From Ancylostoma caninum (lineage: Eukaryota; Nematoda; Chromadorea; Rhabditida; Ancylostomatidae), in contig JBAJFG010000092.1 in assembly GCA_037903475.1 (NCBI GenBank), positions 558,001 to 622,000 of the forward strand: 64,000 nt of DNA, written 5' to 3'. Positions 34,580 through 45,866 of the stretch are shown here, piece after piece. The translations under genes were made by a program, and so were the position numbers. The notes below the pieces were generated by a model. It did no database searches, was not told the DNA's origin, and was given only the letters and a program-made list of their open reading frames with translations. Within the stretch, counting starts at the first letter, position 1; each line of letters begins with the position of its first letter.

Positions 34580-35498
34580 GTTGCCTACCCTACTAGTACA
34601 TCTCTGGCGCCCTGTGTACTGAACCCGGTATACTGCGAAGCGAAGAGGGTTAATACCACCATTTCAGCTCCCCTCTTTTGGCGAATTTTTACCGAAAGTG
34701 AGGATTGCTGGAGCTGCTGGCAAGATTACTAGAGAATAGTATAGTTGGTGATCCGTTTGCCAGCAAAATTATGGAAATTCCACATTTAGTTGGTGGTAGC
34801 AACACAAGTGATTAATGATTTAACTTTCCAAAGTTTCCAACCTTCGCAAATCACTTAAGCGGTATGGACGTCGTACGATCATCTCTTGGATTTATAGCTT
34901 TTTCAATTACTGCAGTGTCCTCTCGTTGGGTCATTCCTGGTATTGTCTGCTTCCTTTTGGTTTTGTTACATGTAACCCGCGTGGTCTGATGTTTAGTAGC
35001 ACCAATTTGAGTTTTCTAGAGTAGTCTCGGACTATACAATTTCTTCTTGCATTTTCTATGTATCTTCTTTCAATCACCTCTGGCCTGATTATCTACCCTA
35101 CTCTTTTAACCGTTTCACTATTTCCTCCGTTTTTTACGACCTCTTCATCCACAACCTTCACTGCGCTCTTTGCAAATAGCTCGCCTCTGTAGGAGTTATC
35201 TAGTTACTCGAAATGTTGGTTCCACAGAGCATTTCAGCCAGTATACTTGTGTCCCGAAGCTCGAACATGTTCGGAAAGCGAATTGCTGGAAGGCACATGG
35301 CTGGTTGGTGGGAGTTTGGCTTTCATTTGGCTTTCTCCTTCCTTAGGGCGTAAATTTTTCACATTTGCAAGAGAATATTTCTTTTTTGAGTGGTGTTCTT
35401 TCACGCCTAACAAGTTTAACTAATATCAAAGTGAGCATTAATTGGTGGATAATAGTCGCCATGTTCGACTTTCGATCAATCTCGGCATTGTAGACTGA
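34580..35498. other. Non-coding stretch
   Basis: AT-rich flank of the RTE insertion with no exon, domain or repeat that I recognise. Confidence 0.45.
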
Positions 35499-35501
35499 TA
35501 G

Positions 35502-35773
35502 ATTGTGGACTATTCTGTTGCAGCCGAACACGAGATTGTTAGTAACTTTATTAGGCTGACGTTTGGGCGAGTTCGCCTTCCTCAGAGCTTGAAAGGTTGA
35601 ATTTGATTGCAATCTATTCGGCCAAATGCCTCCGCAAACCTACAAAGAAACATTGTAAGCCTAAGTTTTGGTCACAGGACCACGAAGCAACGAAAAAACC
35701 GAACTCGCCGAAATGTAAGCCTAATAAAGTTACTAACAATCTCGTGTTCGGCTGCAACAGAACAATCCACAAT
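35502..35773. repeat. Foldback element with 74-bp arms
   Basis: 35502-35575 and 35700-35773 are inverted copies with about five mismatches, separated by 124 nt. The arm core is GCAGCCGAACACGAGATTGT then TAGTAACTTTATTAGGCT. The related hairpin at 3327-3428 carries the diverged core AGCCGTACACGAGGTTGT followed by TAGTATGC. No coding potential. Confidence 0.88.
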
Positions 35774-36065
35774 TGGTGGATAGTTGAGCCAAGGTGTCCT
35801 TTTGTTTTATTGTTTTTAAATACTGTCGTTGTTGTATCACTTACTTCAGTATCAGTGGTTTTATGGCGCTCCTATTTGGTGTATCGAACAAAATTAAAAT
35901 TATAAAATTTTGCACAAGTTTTGGAAGCGGATTTTGGCCAATTTTGGCAGCGTAGATAGTGAGTCCTTGGAGATTTCGAGCAGTATCATTTCGAGCAGGA
36001 CAGTAGTTGTCAATCCTCACAAGCAACACTTTCTACAACACTCATTTTTATTAAGACATTTTTCA

Positions 36066-36071
36066 TTTATT
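36066..36071 (-). promoter_or_regulatory. Candidate polyadenylation signal for the CPG4-domain gene
   Basis: AATAAA on the minus strand, about 330 nt after the stop codon at 36399. A second AATAAA lies at 36047-36052. Confidence 0.35.
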
Positions 36072-36398
36072 TACAAAAACAACAATAGAATATTGAGCAT
36101 ACTACTGCAACTATAATTTCACTTAAATGCTCTTAATCATGCTATTGGATATACCCGATATAGAATGCTGAAGAAGCTAGTTTCACAGCTTCTTTTCACT
36201 AAATATTAGTCTAAGGTGCATAGATATGGAGAGAGCGAGGCAACAACTGAGCATCGGTTGGCAGAGCAGGACAGAGAGGAGCGCGAAGAAAGAAACATGA
36301 CCTAGAATCCAGCAAATCTCTGGATTAGGACTTATGTTTCCTAGGTGGTGCACCTGATCAACGGTGAAAGATTGACAGTTACGTAGGTTGGTAGCTCC

Positions 36399-39300
36399 TT
36401 AGAATGTTGTTTTGAAATCATGTGATCGCCTCTTTTTTCTACACCATATGAAACAAATTAGTGCACACATCAGGGAGAATATAGCTATGGCAAACAATAA
36501 GCTATAAATTAGAATGAGAGTCTCTCGATCTGAAAAATCGATATCCGAACGAGGGAGTACGGTTGTGTTTCCTATTTCTGGAGACATCTCGGTACCTTTT
36601 ATTGGCTCCGATGCAGTAATTCGATCTAGTAGCAGCTCATCGTCATTAATGGACTCTTTTACAGTCAGAGCATCTGAACACATCAAGTGATTGTGGATAG
36701 GCACGACTTCTAAACTTCTCGACAACTTACCATTTTCTCGACTGTGAGCAGCATCGTCCCACTCGTGAATCCTTCTCACGATCACATCTCCATGTAGAAG
36801 AGGGGTCACTGGTGTCATAGCCTCCGGAGTGTGAGTGTGTGATTCCGTGCTGAACAGAATTGTTCTGTAGCAATTCACACAGCAGTTGTTTGCATGCACG
36901 TGCAGGTTTAATTACCCAACTTTTGGTTCAAGCGCGTAGAGGTTTAGTTACCCAATTCAGATGTAATGTGTGAGTAAAATATACACATGTATATGTCAGT
37001 GGTAGACGCCAGAAAGTTGGTGGATGGGGGGGGGGTGGGAAAGAAGCGAGGTCTCCGCCGCCTTGGGGACCCGGACGGGAAATAAAATTAATAAAAATAT
37101 TAATAACAGTAATAAATAATTGATAAAGATTATCTAGAAAGTGGTAAAAATAAATAAGTTAAAAATAAACTAATACAAAATTTTCATTCGTATTGTAAAG
37201 TGATTTCAAAAATTTGGCGACGCTTTCTCGTGGGGAGGAGGGCTGCCTGCGTCCGCCAATGGTATGTGTACATATAATATATGTAATATACATTGTATAT
37301 TTATACTTTCGACTGAGTTGTAGCAAAAATACGCGGAAGATGCGCTTTGCGTCTTATTCATCTTTTTTCCAACGCGAGCAAATTGCTGGCCAAATCAGTC
37401 AAGAGGACATACTTCTCCGACGATGCTTCTGTTTGTGTTGTTGTCGACGTCGTCGATGTTGATGTTGTACTGAGAATCTGTCTCATTTCAGTTAGTGGAG
37501 CTGAGTGTTTAGTAGGCTTCATTTCCTTTTCGTCATTTGTTTTGTTAATGCTAGTCGTTGTCTCCTTTCTTCGCTCCTGCAACGCCGGCTCCTGTTTCTC
37601 TTCGCCACTCTCATAGTGCTCATCTTCTTCTTCCTTGTTGTCGTCGTCCATACCAAACAGTGTGCTGGTGTCTATATTCAGTGGTGTGACCCCTCCATTC
37701 CTAAATTCACGACTCAATAATAATTGAATAATTGTGAAGAAAAACTGAAATAGCCTGAGGACTCACATGAATCTCATCGAAGAGTAACCAAAGTTGGGCG
37801 GTGGCTGTTCCCAGCTGTCGTCCGAGAACAGACGGCTTCTTGTGGAAAGCTGTGGACCTTCTGTTACTGAAATTGTTTAATTTGAATGAATGAGATTAAA
37901 GTCTGTGTTTATCTATTTATTTATTTGTTTACTGTAATCTAACGAAAGCAAACCCACCATTAGTCCCAGCAGCAGTAGTGGCCGAACTTTGTATTTGCAC
38001 AACTTCAACGGATACATTCTCACTTTTCTCATCATCATAGTCTTCTCCATGCTCCTCGTCTTCATACTCCTCCTCTTCATAGTTTTTCTCATCATTTAAC
38101 ACTGTGGTAGCGTTGGGTGCCAATGTTGTCGTTGCAGTGGTTGTACTTGTCGTGGTTGTAGTAGTACTACTACTACTACTAGTTGTTGTTGGTCTCTTAG
38201 GAGTAGTAATTATGCGGCTAGGATACAGCTTAGTAGGAGCCGGACGAGTAGAAGTGGAGGGGAGACTTTTCCTGGTTATTGTGCTTGGTGGAAACACTAT
38301 AGACGTTGTGACTTTCTTCTGAACAGGAGCTGCCCAGGTCGTGCTGACTTTTGCTGTGCTTTTCAGAATAGGTCCTATGGTCGAGGAGACATTGACATCA
38401 CTGGATTCATCCAAGAGCTCCTTCAGAAGAGTAGTGAACTCCTGGAAATCGATACAAAGTTGAAAAAATTGAGTAGTAGTCAATTTAGAAATAGTTGCAA
38501 AAGCAAAGCTGATCAGAAAACCCCATTAGTTACGCTTCTAATTTGCAGGAAGAAATGGAATTGTTCACGCTGTGTTTGTGTACAGTGGAAAGGGAATATG
38601 ATTGCAAATTAGAGAAACCGCTTAGAAAATCGGGCTCGGTACCCTTCTGGCCCGTTGCAGAGAGGTCACACCTACAGCAAGCGTGGATGCGTCGTTTGCA
38701 CAAAGACCACGCCCACAAGATGCTTATTTGTTGTTTCAGTGCACTGCAAAGAGATGCAAAGACGGTCACGATGCAACTGGTCCCGTATTTCCATTAGAAA
38801 TGTTTTTCTTTGTTTGCAAGAAGAACACGCCAATGGCTGACGCAGGGGGGGGGGAGTGAGGAGCGCGCCCTCCCCCCCCCCGAGGATGGGTCGCCAAATT
38901 TTCGAAATCACTTTACAATACAAATAAAGAACAAAAAGGCCAGGAAGGCCACACACACACAACCACACAGGTAAGTTGTTGTTGCTGTATTGGTGTAGTA
39001 TTCTTGCTTGGTGTGAGCCTAAGGTCCGAATTAATGAAAATATGTCTGCAACTTCCATCATTGGTACGGTGGCTCACTCGTAGCAAGGCTATGCCTGCTG
39101 CTGATGCCGCTACAATATCTAATCAATAGCTTGAACATGGTAAAAAAATATTTTTCCATCTCATCCAATTATTTATAAACAATGCGAATTAGTCTAAGAT
39201 TTATCTTGATATGTCTAGAATGCTGCGGATGCCTCCTCGCAACAACAACGACTATGTAAGCATCTGCCGCCGCATCGCAGCGGCTTCAACCTTTCGGCTT

Positions 39301-42069
39301 CGTCTGTTTGCCTCGTCAGCACGCTCCCCCCCCCACATTTATTTTTCAGCGCAATAGCGTGCGTTTCGTCAGAATCCGTCTGCAATACTTCTACCCAAGT
39401 ATCCCGTCGTCAGTAGCTCAAAAACTACCGATACCAATAGCTTATAGCTATTCAATACGCAATAGTTCTGACCTACGTGTAATTACTATACATATTGCAA
39501 TAAATATTATTTTGTACAGTTTTCAAGAGCAAGACAATATCCGCGTGGCCATCCAAGTTACGGTGAAAGAGAGCTACTCAGCTAGAACCACAAGTAAAGC
39601 GCAAAAGCGGAGTGCTGAGAACATAAGTAGAAACGGTCAGAAGCTTGCAAACCATTTTTTATGATGCAACCGAGTAGCTTAGAGGGTACGTCCGTGACTT
39701 TGTCTGCAATTAAGGTCGCGGCGCGGTGTCGGGCGGCTGATCAGCTAGTTCGATCGATAGGCAAACACCGCAGCATGCGCCTGATAGGATATTTCCTTAT
39801 ATTACAGTAAGGAAAATCGAAATTGAAGCAATCACACCCTATACATACTGGAACTTACAACGGAAAGTGTAAAAATTAGATCGAACAAGCTGATCAGCCG
39901 TCTGATGCAACGCGGCAGCCGTAATTGCAGACAAAGTCTCAGACGCACTAAGCTACCCGACTACATCTCAATGGAAGTGAGGTTTCTCTCTGATGTAACG
40001 CACCATTCTGTCCGTGGACGTCGACACAGTAGTGAGAGGAAGTCGCTTTGTCTCAGCTTCCTTTTCAAAGTCGTTTATCACCGTGGTGAGTTCCTGCAAT
40101 CCAACGCCAACGCCAGTAAATTTCTATGATTTTCTGTGGGAAATTGCAGCCTCTACCTCATCAATTTGTTTCTCGGTCATTTTCACATTTTTCTTGACAA
40201 AATCAAACATTTGACATGCATCCAAGTCGAGATCGTCGAATAATGTGTCGTTTGAGGGAAGAATAAAGTTGGGAAAATAGTCTCTGAAAACGAAATTTGC
40301 ATGGAATTACAGCTCTCATGAGAGTCTGACATTTCAGGAACATTTTCTCACCTGAAATTAAGTCTTCTGAAGATTTTCTTAGCATTTGCACAGTACATTG
40401 TCACTGTGTTCTCCAGACACAGCGTATTCAAGTGAAGATATCTGCAAAAGGCAGGCATTTGTGCGATCTACAGCTTTTGCTGTCGCCACACTGGCTTGGT
40501 TACGTATCGATTGGTTGCCGACTACAGCGCCAGCAGCGCGCCTTGAGCAATCGATACGTATCATGGCTAATGTCGCTACGCTGCAGCCACCAATCCTGCT
40601 ATACTCCTTGAGGAGTAAAGTCAACTATTTGTCAGAATTACCTGCAGATCTCCTGGCTAGGGGTGTAGGAAGGATCTGCTAAGGATTTGAGTCGCTCAGC
40701 TTCTTTTAGAAATGTCGAGCATCGCACTTCCATGAATGAATGATAGCGACTCACGCATGACAGGGCGTTTTCGATTCCTAAAATACAGCTGAACGATTTT
40801 AATACATATTTATTCCATATTTCAATCGAAAAATACTGTTCAAATAAACAAAATCAGCCGATGATGTGCGGCGCCATCATTTTTAGTTATAAAAAATAAA
40901 AATAAAGGGAAAGACTTAAGAGTGTGAGAAAATTGAGCTTGTAATGCAGAAAGCATTGAAGTATCCAAATTGAATAAAATAAACTTATTTTTATCTATCT
41001 GCATGAAAGTGAGGTTTTTCCTCCATTAACATTCAACATATTCGACCTATGGTCACAGAAAGAACTTTGTGTTCGAAATGCACCCCAGAATTTTTGAGGA
41101 TTTTTTCACGGATTTGTACACGTGCCCAATGTTCTTCTTTGAGCATCACTCTTACTACTCTCATTGAGCATTATATTATACTATTTTTTCCAAAATAGTA
41201 TGACGCCAGTCAGACTACCAACCCTTGTCTGGTGCATCAAGTAAATGAATAAATCCAAATAAAGAAATCCAAATAAAAAAAAACAGATAAATAATAAATG
41301 TATCCATAAAACGCCTACAGTTAACGTAGTAATTGACTCAGAATCCAAGGAGCCACACAATTTTAAGATCTCCTAGAATTAGCACAGGTCAAAAGAGAAA
41401 ATATGAGAAAAACTCACCTCTCAGAGCAAATCTGCACTTGGATCGCACATATTTCGCGAATTTCTCGTGCTCCGGCGAATCGCCACAATGATGCATGCAA
41501 TCCAAATGATCATGTACTCTCCTGGAATACCTCCATTTTAGCGAATTTCTTGCTGCTTGAAGGTTTTATAACATAGTAAAAAATAACAGGATAACAATTT
41601 CTATTTAACTGAAAAAAACAAGCACAAATTTTCTTCAGTATTCTACTGACTAAAATTAAATGATGCTAAACCGTCACGAGTTCGACACATTTGATTTTGA
41701 AGACAATGCCCTTTTTCCTTTCTTCCTCTACAAAATTAGCTTGAATTAGAGGTTTAGAAAATTTCTAGGATTATCTACTGCTTTGCTCAGGTCCAAAAAA
41801 CATTCTGGAAGTCCAAGTTGAAGACCATTGGAATTTTTCAGAGTTTGGATCTCATCTTCTGACATTTCCGGACAACTCCAAAGTTTCTTTTTTCGTGAGA
41901 AAACAAAACAATAAGCAGAAGAAATTGTGCATAGGTCGTACCAGCAGATGTCCTTCACGGTGCCCAACGGCCTCTGCTTATCCAGGAGATTCCGCAGCTT
42001 CTCATCGTCGAAGCCAACCCGAGCCAGCGAGCGCTGGTAAATGCGACCACAGCGTTCCTCGCACAGATT
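36399..42069 (-). CDS. CPG4-domain cell-surface protein with mucin-like stalk and one membrane span
   Basis: Twelve minus-strand exons: 42069-41942, 41521-41418, 40777-40642, 40441-40352, 40283-40157, 40093-40004, 38441-37958, 37866-37767, 37700-37413, 36849-36731, 36673-36596 and 36529-36399. Every junction is GT-AG and keeps phase, giving 624 residues plus a missing 5' exon that should carry the signal peptide. Residues 1-170 have the paired-cysteine, helix-rich pattern of the nematode CPG4 (chondroitin proteoglycan 4) domain: NLCEERCGRIYQRSL, DHLDCMHHCGDSPEHEKF, SKCRFALRGIENALSC, RYLHLNTLCLENTVTMYC. Residues 226-515 are rich in Thr/Ser and in acidic runs (YEEEEYEDEEHGEDYDDE), a likely O-glycosylated stalk. 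Residues 586-611 are a membrane span, followed by a basic tail (CRKKRRSHDFKTTF). I infer a type I surface proteoglycan; the secreted CPG4 proteins I know lack this tail. The last two introns (57 and 63 nt) are open in frame and may be retained. Introns 3, 6 and 9 hold small repeats. Confidence 0.85.
36997..37261. mobile_element. hAT-type MITE in intron 9 of the CPG4-domain gene
   Basis: Left end CAGTGGTAGACGCCAG, right end CTGCGTCCGCCAATG. The flanking 8-bp direct repeats are GTATATGT (36989-36996) and GTATGTGT (37262-37269), one mismatch apart. The interior is AT-rich and contains the family phrase GTAAAGTGATTTC-AAAATTTGGCGAC in this orientation. 265 bp, non-coding. Eight-base duplications and CAGTGGCGGA-type ends are typical of hAT elements. 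Confidence 0.82.
38831..38936. mobile_element. Truncated hAT-type MITE in intron 6 of the CPG4-domain gene
   Basis: Starts CAATGGCTGACGCAGGGGG and contains GGGTCGCCAAATTTTCGAAA then TCACTTTACAATACAAATAAA, matching the copies at 42907 and 58405. The 3' half and right TIR are missing. Confidence 0.75.
39695..39938. mobile_element. MITE with GACTTTGTCTGCAATTA ends, copy 1 (intron 6 of the CPG4-domain gene)
   Basis: Left GACTTTGTCTGCAATTAAGG, right GTAATTGCAGACAAAGTC. The arms continue inward with matching GGCTGATCAGCT and GTTCGATC words, in all about 60 bp. 244 bp, non-coding. Same family as 59971-60200. Confidence 0.78.
40470..40585. repeat. Inverted repeat in intron 3 of the CPG4-domain gene
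   Basis: GCTGTCGCCACACTGGCTTG then GTTACGTATCGATTG is mirrored by CAATCGATACGTATC then ATGGCTAATGTCGCTAC. The arms are about 40 bp with several mismatches, so it may be a small foldback transposon. Both sites are clear of the exon borders. Confidence 0.6.
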
Positions 42070-42845
42070 CTGGACACAAGTAAGGTAGTTATAGATATAG
42101 TAATAAGTGGTAAAACATATTCTCAATAACAGATAAAGTTTTAGAATAGGAATTTGAAAGGGTGAGATTTCGAACGAAGAGAACGTCTGCAGCACTAGCG
42201 GGATCCTCTTATATAAATCATGGTAGTGCAACAAAATTTTCTAGAGCGCAGACGTAGGGGGACTAGCACGTGATTGCATGCGCGCTCCGTGAGACTCAGT
42301 TATAGACTGTGCCTCGCGAGGATGCGAAGCTGATGGGACATTCGGCCGATGTTTCGTCATAGGTGCATAGACGTAGTGGAAGTCGGGTGCATTCGGGATT
42401 TCGCGGCGGGACCACCGTCTAGCAGTCTCGAGCCCTCCAGGCGAGACAATGTTTACAACGATTTGACGATGCATAGCAGCAATGTACGGAGCAGAGTCGC
42501 CCCTCGGCGGAGCTTTGTTGTTGATTTCACTCAGCTTTGGAACAGTGGACGATAACCGCTTCGAGAAGAAGTGTGCATGGATGTATTGAAGGATTCACTT
42601 GGTGTCCTCACTTGGGATATGATCCTTGCGCACCTCTCTTTGAGGTCCTTGGGGGATTATGCAGACTGAGGATCCGTCTGTTTTTAAAAAATACAATCAA
42701 ATATACAGGATGAAGAACGCGTCACCATAAGCTGTTGTGACATTCTCTGAAACCATTTGTGCAACTTGTGCAGCTGATCAAACTTTCTGAATATTTCCTA
42801 GCTTTGTTCCATCACTTTCGAGATTTGCAAAGAATGCGGCTGAAG
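42070..42845. other. Region upstream of the first confirmed CPG4-gene exon
   Basis: This should contain intron and perhaps the missing signal-peptide exon, but I could not identify one; the frame running into exon 1 from upstream lacks an ATG. 42241-42580 is GC-rich and could be a repeat or a promoter. I see no named element there. Confidence 0.35.
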
Positions 42846-42906
42846 TGATGACGGACAGATGAGCCGGGGCCCCGTAGTCCAGAAAAACATCATGATAGGT
42901 GTCCAC

Positions 42907-43489
42907 CAGTGGCGGACGCAGGGTGGGGGCGGGAGGGGGGCGCCCTCCCCCTAGAATGGGTCGCCAAATTTTCGAAATTACTTTATAATACAAACAAAAA
43001 TCTTGTATTAGTTTGCTTTTACTTGTTTATTTTTAATATTATTTCTAATATAATTTTTATTAATTATTTATTATTATAATTAATATTTTTATTAGGGCGC
43101 GTGTGGCGCAGTGGTAAGAGGCTCGCTGCGCACGCACACGATCGATGGTTCGATCCCGCCCGAGGCCAACCAAGCCTTCCATCCCTCCGGGGTCGGTAAA
43201 TTGGTACCAGAGGAGTCTGGGAGGATGAAGCACTGACTTGGTTCATCGGGTGCCCCCCGCAAGTCATTGTACAGGGCACATACGCATTCAACGCCTCTAC
43301 GATGCTCAGATGAAGTCGAATGCGTGGCGCATCCCTCGTGACGGGATTGATTAACGCCGACCACTTTATCCTTTTTATCCTAATATTTTTATTAGTTTTA
43401 TTCTCCGTCTGGATCCCCAAAACGGTGGAGACCGCACTTTCTTTCCCACGTCCCTCCCCCCTCCCGCCCACTTTCTGCGTCCGCCACTG
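42907..43489. mobile_element. hAT-type MITE inserted in the minisatellite
   Basis: 15-bp perfect terminal repeats CAGTGGCGGACGCAG and CTGCGTCCGCCACTG, flanked by the exact 8-bp duplication GTGTCCAC (42899-42906 and 43490-43497). Next to each end are G/C-homopolymer stretches, then GGGTCGCCAAATTTTCGAAA and an AT-rich core. Without the SINE it would be about 283 bp. No transposase. Confidence 0.92.
43096..43380 (+). mobile_element. tRNA-derived SINE inserted in the hAT MITE
   Basis: 285 bp flanked by the exact 15-bp duplication TAATATTTTTATTAG (43081-43095 and 43381-43395). The head contains a pol III A box (TGGCGCAGTGG, 43104-43114) and a B box (GGTTCGATCCC, 43147-43157) at tRNA-like spacing. 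A tRNA-unrelated body of about 200 bp follows, ending in TTTATCCTTTTTATCC in place of poly(A). It would rely on a LINE for mobility. The tail does not resemble that of the RTE element at 31 kb, so its partner LINE is probably another family. Confidence 0.88.
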
Positions 43490-43989
43490 GTGTCCACCGA
43501 TCGAGAAAGAGTCCGCCATGGTCCAATAGTATGAAGACGGCAAGATACGGGTCCATCGATGGAGAAAGAATTCGCAGTGGCCCAGGAGTGGGGGAAACGC
43601 CAGGATACGGGTCCATCGATGAAGATTGGGTCTGCAGGAGCCCATTAACGGGGAAATGCCAGGCGACGAGTCCACGGATGGGGATTGGGTCTGGTCTGGC
43701 ACAATACTGGAGAAAGCGGCAGAATACGGGTCCACGGATGGAGACTGGGCCCGCAAGGGACCGATTAGTGGGGAAAGCGCCGGGATACGAGTCCCACCGA
43801 TGGATCGGGTCTGCGCTGGCCCAGTAGTGGGAATAACGCGAGGATACAGATCCGCAAATGGAGGATGGGTCTGAACTGGCCCAATAATGGGATAAGCAGC
43901 AGGATACGGGTGTAGTGATGGAGAATGGGACCGCCGTGGCCCAATAGTGGGGAAAACGCCAAGATGCACGTCTGCCGGTGGAGTAGGGG

Positions 43990-45205
43990 CACACTACGCG
44001 CTCATTCGTGTCTCAGCAGACCACCGCTTTTTCCTCTCTGTTGGCTGTTCATGTGACAAAAAGACTAGGTAGTATCATTGTATCGGAAATCAGCGTTACA
44101 TGTAAATGCGTGATTAGGAGTTTGCAGGCAAGGCTAGGATGGCGAGAAGACTCGAAGCCCGACGTTGGCGAGGCGGCCAGACCCGTAGAGTATATGCAAC
44201 TCATAGGGAAAATTTCGTATTTGAGTTCAGCTAATGATTAGTTTTCTATTTTGCTGATTTTCTAAGCATTTCACACGTGTGGAGCTTTTGCACATACCTC
44301 AAGTGGCTGCCCCACCCCACTTTCTAGCGTCCCGAAGGGGCGCTAGTAGAAGAAAAAGGCTGAAGGGTTCTCTATTTTTTTTTTCGAATATTCGATTAGT
44401 CGACTATCATTCAAGCTTCAACATTTTTTTCCAATCTTCGGAAACGTTACCTCTGCCAGCACGGAAGTCACGAACAATATCGCCCACATATTCCCACCAG
44501 CGATCGCTACATTACGTGCGGAAGCTCGACAATCTTAAAGTAAAAATTACAAGTAAAGTACGAGTAATTGAAGGTTAACGAACAAGAATAGGGTAAAAAT
44601 AGGTCTTTGACGTCCTGACGAACTCCACTATTGTTATTGACAGAATATCGTATAGTGAACGGGTGCAGTGAAGATCGACAGGATCATGTTACTCGCTGGG
44701 CGAAGAATGAGGCGAGAAAACTACTGATCCGAGTAGTCTCTCACCTCACGAACGCAAGTACAATGCATGGAGGTGTGATGTTTCCATGAACTGAATAAAT
44801 GCAGAAAAATGAAGGAGAAAAGCCAGAGAAACGATGAAATTTAAAGGCATAAATATATCGGAGCATGAAGGATACAAGTATGTATAGTGTAATAACACCT
44901 GATAGATTGCAGAAATGTAAAGGAAATAAAATAGTAGAATAATTACTATTTGTTGTAGCTTTTCCTTTTTCAGGATTGGCCTTTTAATTTTGATTTTTAA
45001 TTTTCTAGGAATGCCATTCACTTTTAAATACTTTTAAAAATTTTTAGGAGTGTCATTCGTTTTCTACTATACTATTCGGCCAAATAAGAAATGAAATCAC
45101 GAACCAAGTAAATTTAACCTCTGGAATTCCCTGAAGGAGATCAAAACCATATACTATGCGTAAATTAGGATATTCCATTTGATTAGTACATGTAGACCAG
45201 AGAGG
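43990..45205. other. Non-coding stretch
   Basis: Short frames only. A TCGAATATTCGATTAGTCGA cluster near 44384 echoes the ATTCGAA cluster at 30.5 kb. No exon supported. Confidence 0.4.
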
Positions 45206-45206
45206 T

Positions 45207-45374
45207 CCTAATGCATCGTTGGCAGGATGGGTAATCTCATACCCATAGTTATCACCCGTAGGTGTAGACAATATGTAAGGGTTAACGTGTGGACGAGTGC
45301 CAGGGAAAGGGAAAATTTTGATACGTTAACACCGTTACCGCCATGGATTATCTCATTTACGCATCCGGGCACAG
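45207..45374. mobile_element. MITE, 'ATGCATCATTGAGATTACCC' family, copy 8
   Basis: Left CCTAATGCATCGTTGGCAGG then ATGGGTAATC; right GGATTATCTCATTTACGCAT then CCGGGCAC. About 168 bp with the internal CATACCCATAG segment. Confidence 0.7.
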
Positions 45375-45700
45375 ATCTGATCTGTCTCTGCCGTCTTCTC
45401 AAACACGAACACTACAATACTCATGGAAATTTTTGGGAAGGAACATGGGTTTTCGCTGCTTTCTTTGATTTTTTTTCAGTTTTTGCAGTTTGCTCCGCTC
45501 CTCATCAGGATCACCTTCAGCCAGTCAATTTAAGGAGACGAGATCTGCAAGATGAGTCTGAAATCGTATCTGAGACTTTGCTAAAAAAAGCTAGTAGCTT
45601 TTGCGAAAAAAAGCTAATAGCTTTCACTTGCAAATACAATCCGCAATAATTGCACTTCAAGGAGGTATGCTTTTTGAAGTGCGATATTTAGGTGCATCCC

Positions 45701-45770
45701 AGAAATAGTTTTGATACGTTTCCGCCTTGGATTAGATGAGAAATAGTTTTGATACGTTTCCGCCTTGGAT
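45701..45770 (+). repeat. 38-bp tandem duplication
   Basis: AGAAATAGTTTTGATACGTT then TCCGCCTTGGAT occurs at 45701 and again, identical, at 45739. Perfect identity suggests a recent slippage or duplication event. Confidence 0.9.
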
Positions 45771-45866
45771 AGAACTCAAATCTGCAGAGAGAGTGGTAGC
45801 CATCAATTTCTCAGGAAACTTAAAATTCGTGTTTTGGATGAGATCAAAAGATGTAAATCCCACGTT

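Larger units (their letters stand above)
42846..43985. repeat. 60-bp minisatellite, interrupted by nested insertions
   Basis: Eight units of almost exactly 60 bp run from 43498 to 43985 with recurring GGATACGGGTCCATCGATGG, then AGATTGGGTCTGC, then TGGCCCAATAGTGGGGAAA. Half-preserved sequence at 42846-42906 is another unit, cut off from the rest by the MITE at 42907-43489. Because the unit is a multiple of three, all frames stay open and code 20-residue repeats on either strand. No gene context supports translation. Confidence 0.85.

Noticed and set aside
42070..42234. In-frame upstream extension of the first CPG4 exon
   Set aside because: The frame is open but lacks an ATG and a proper signal peptide, and a clean acceptor (TGTGTCCAG) sits at the exon border.
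43096..43165. Functional tRNA gene
   Set aside because: The A and B boxes are present, but the segment is the head of a longer element with its own 15-bp duplications, and the cloverleaf pairing is poor. It is better explained as a SINE.
43064..43969. 301-codon minus-strand open frame with 20-residue repeats
   Set aside because: It runs through the minisatellite, the MITE end and the SINE. The repeats stay open only because the unit is 60 bp. No start, splice or conservation argument supports a gene.
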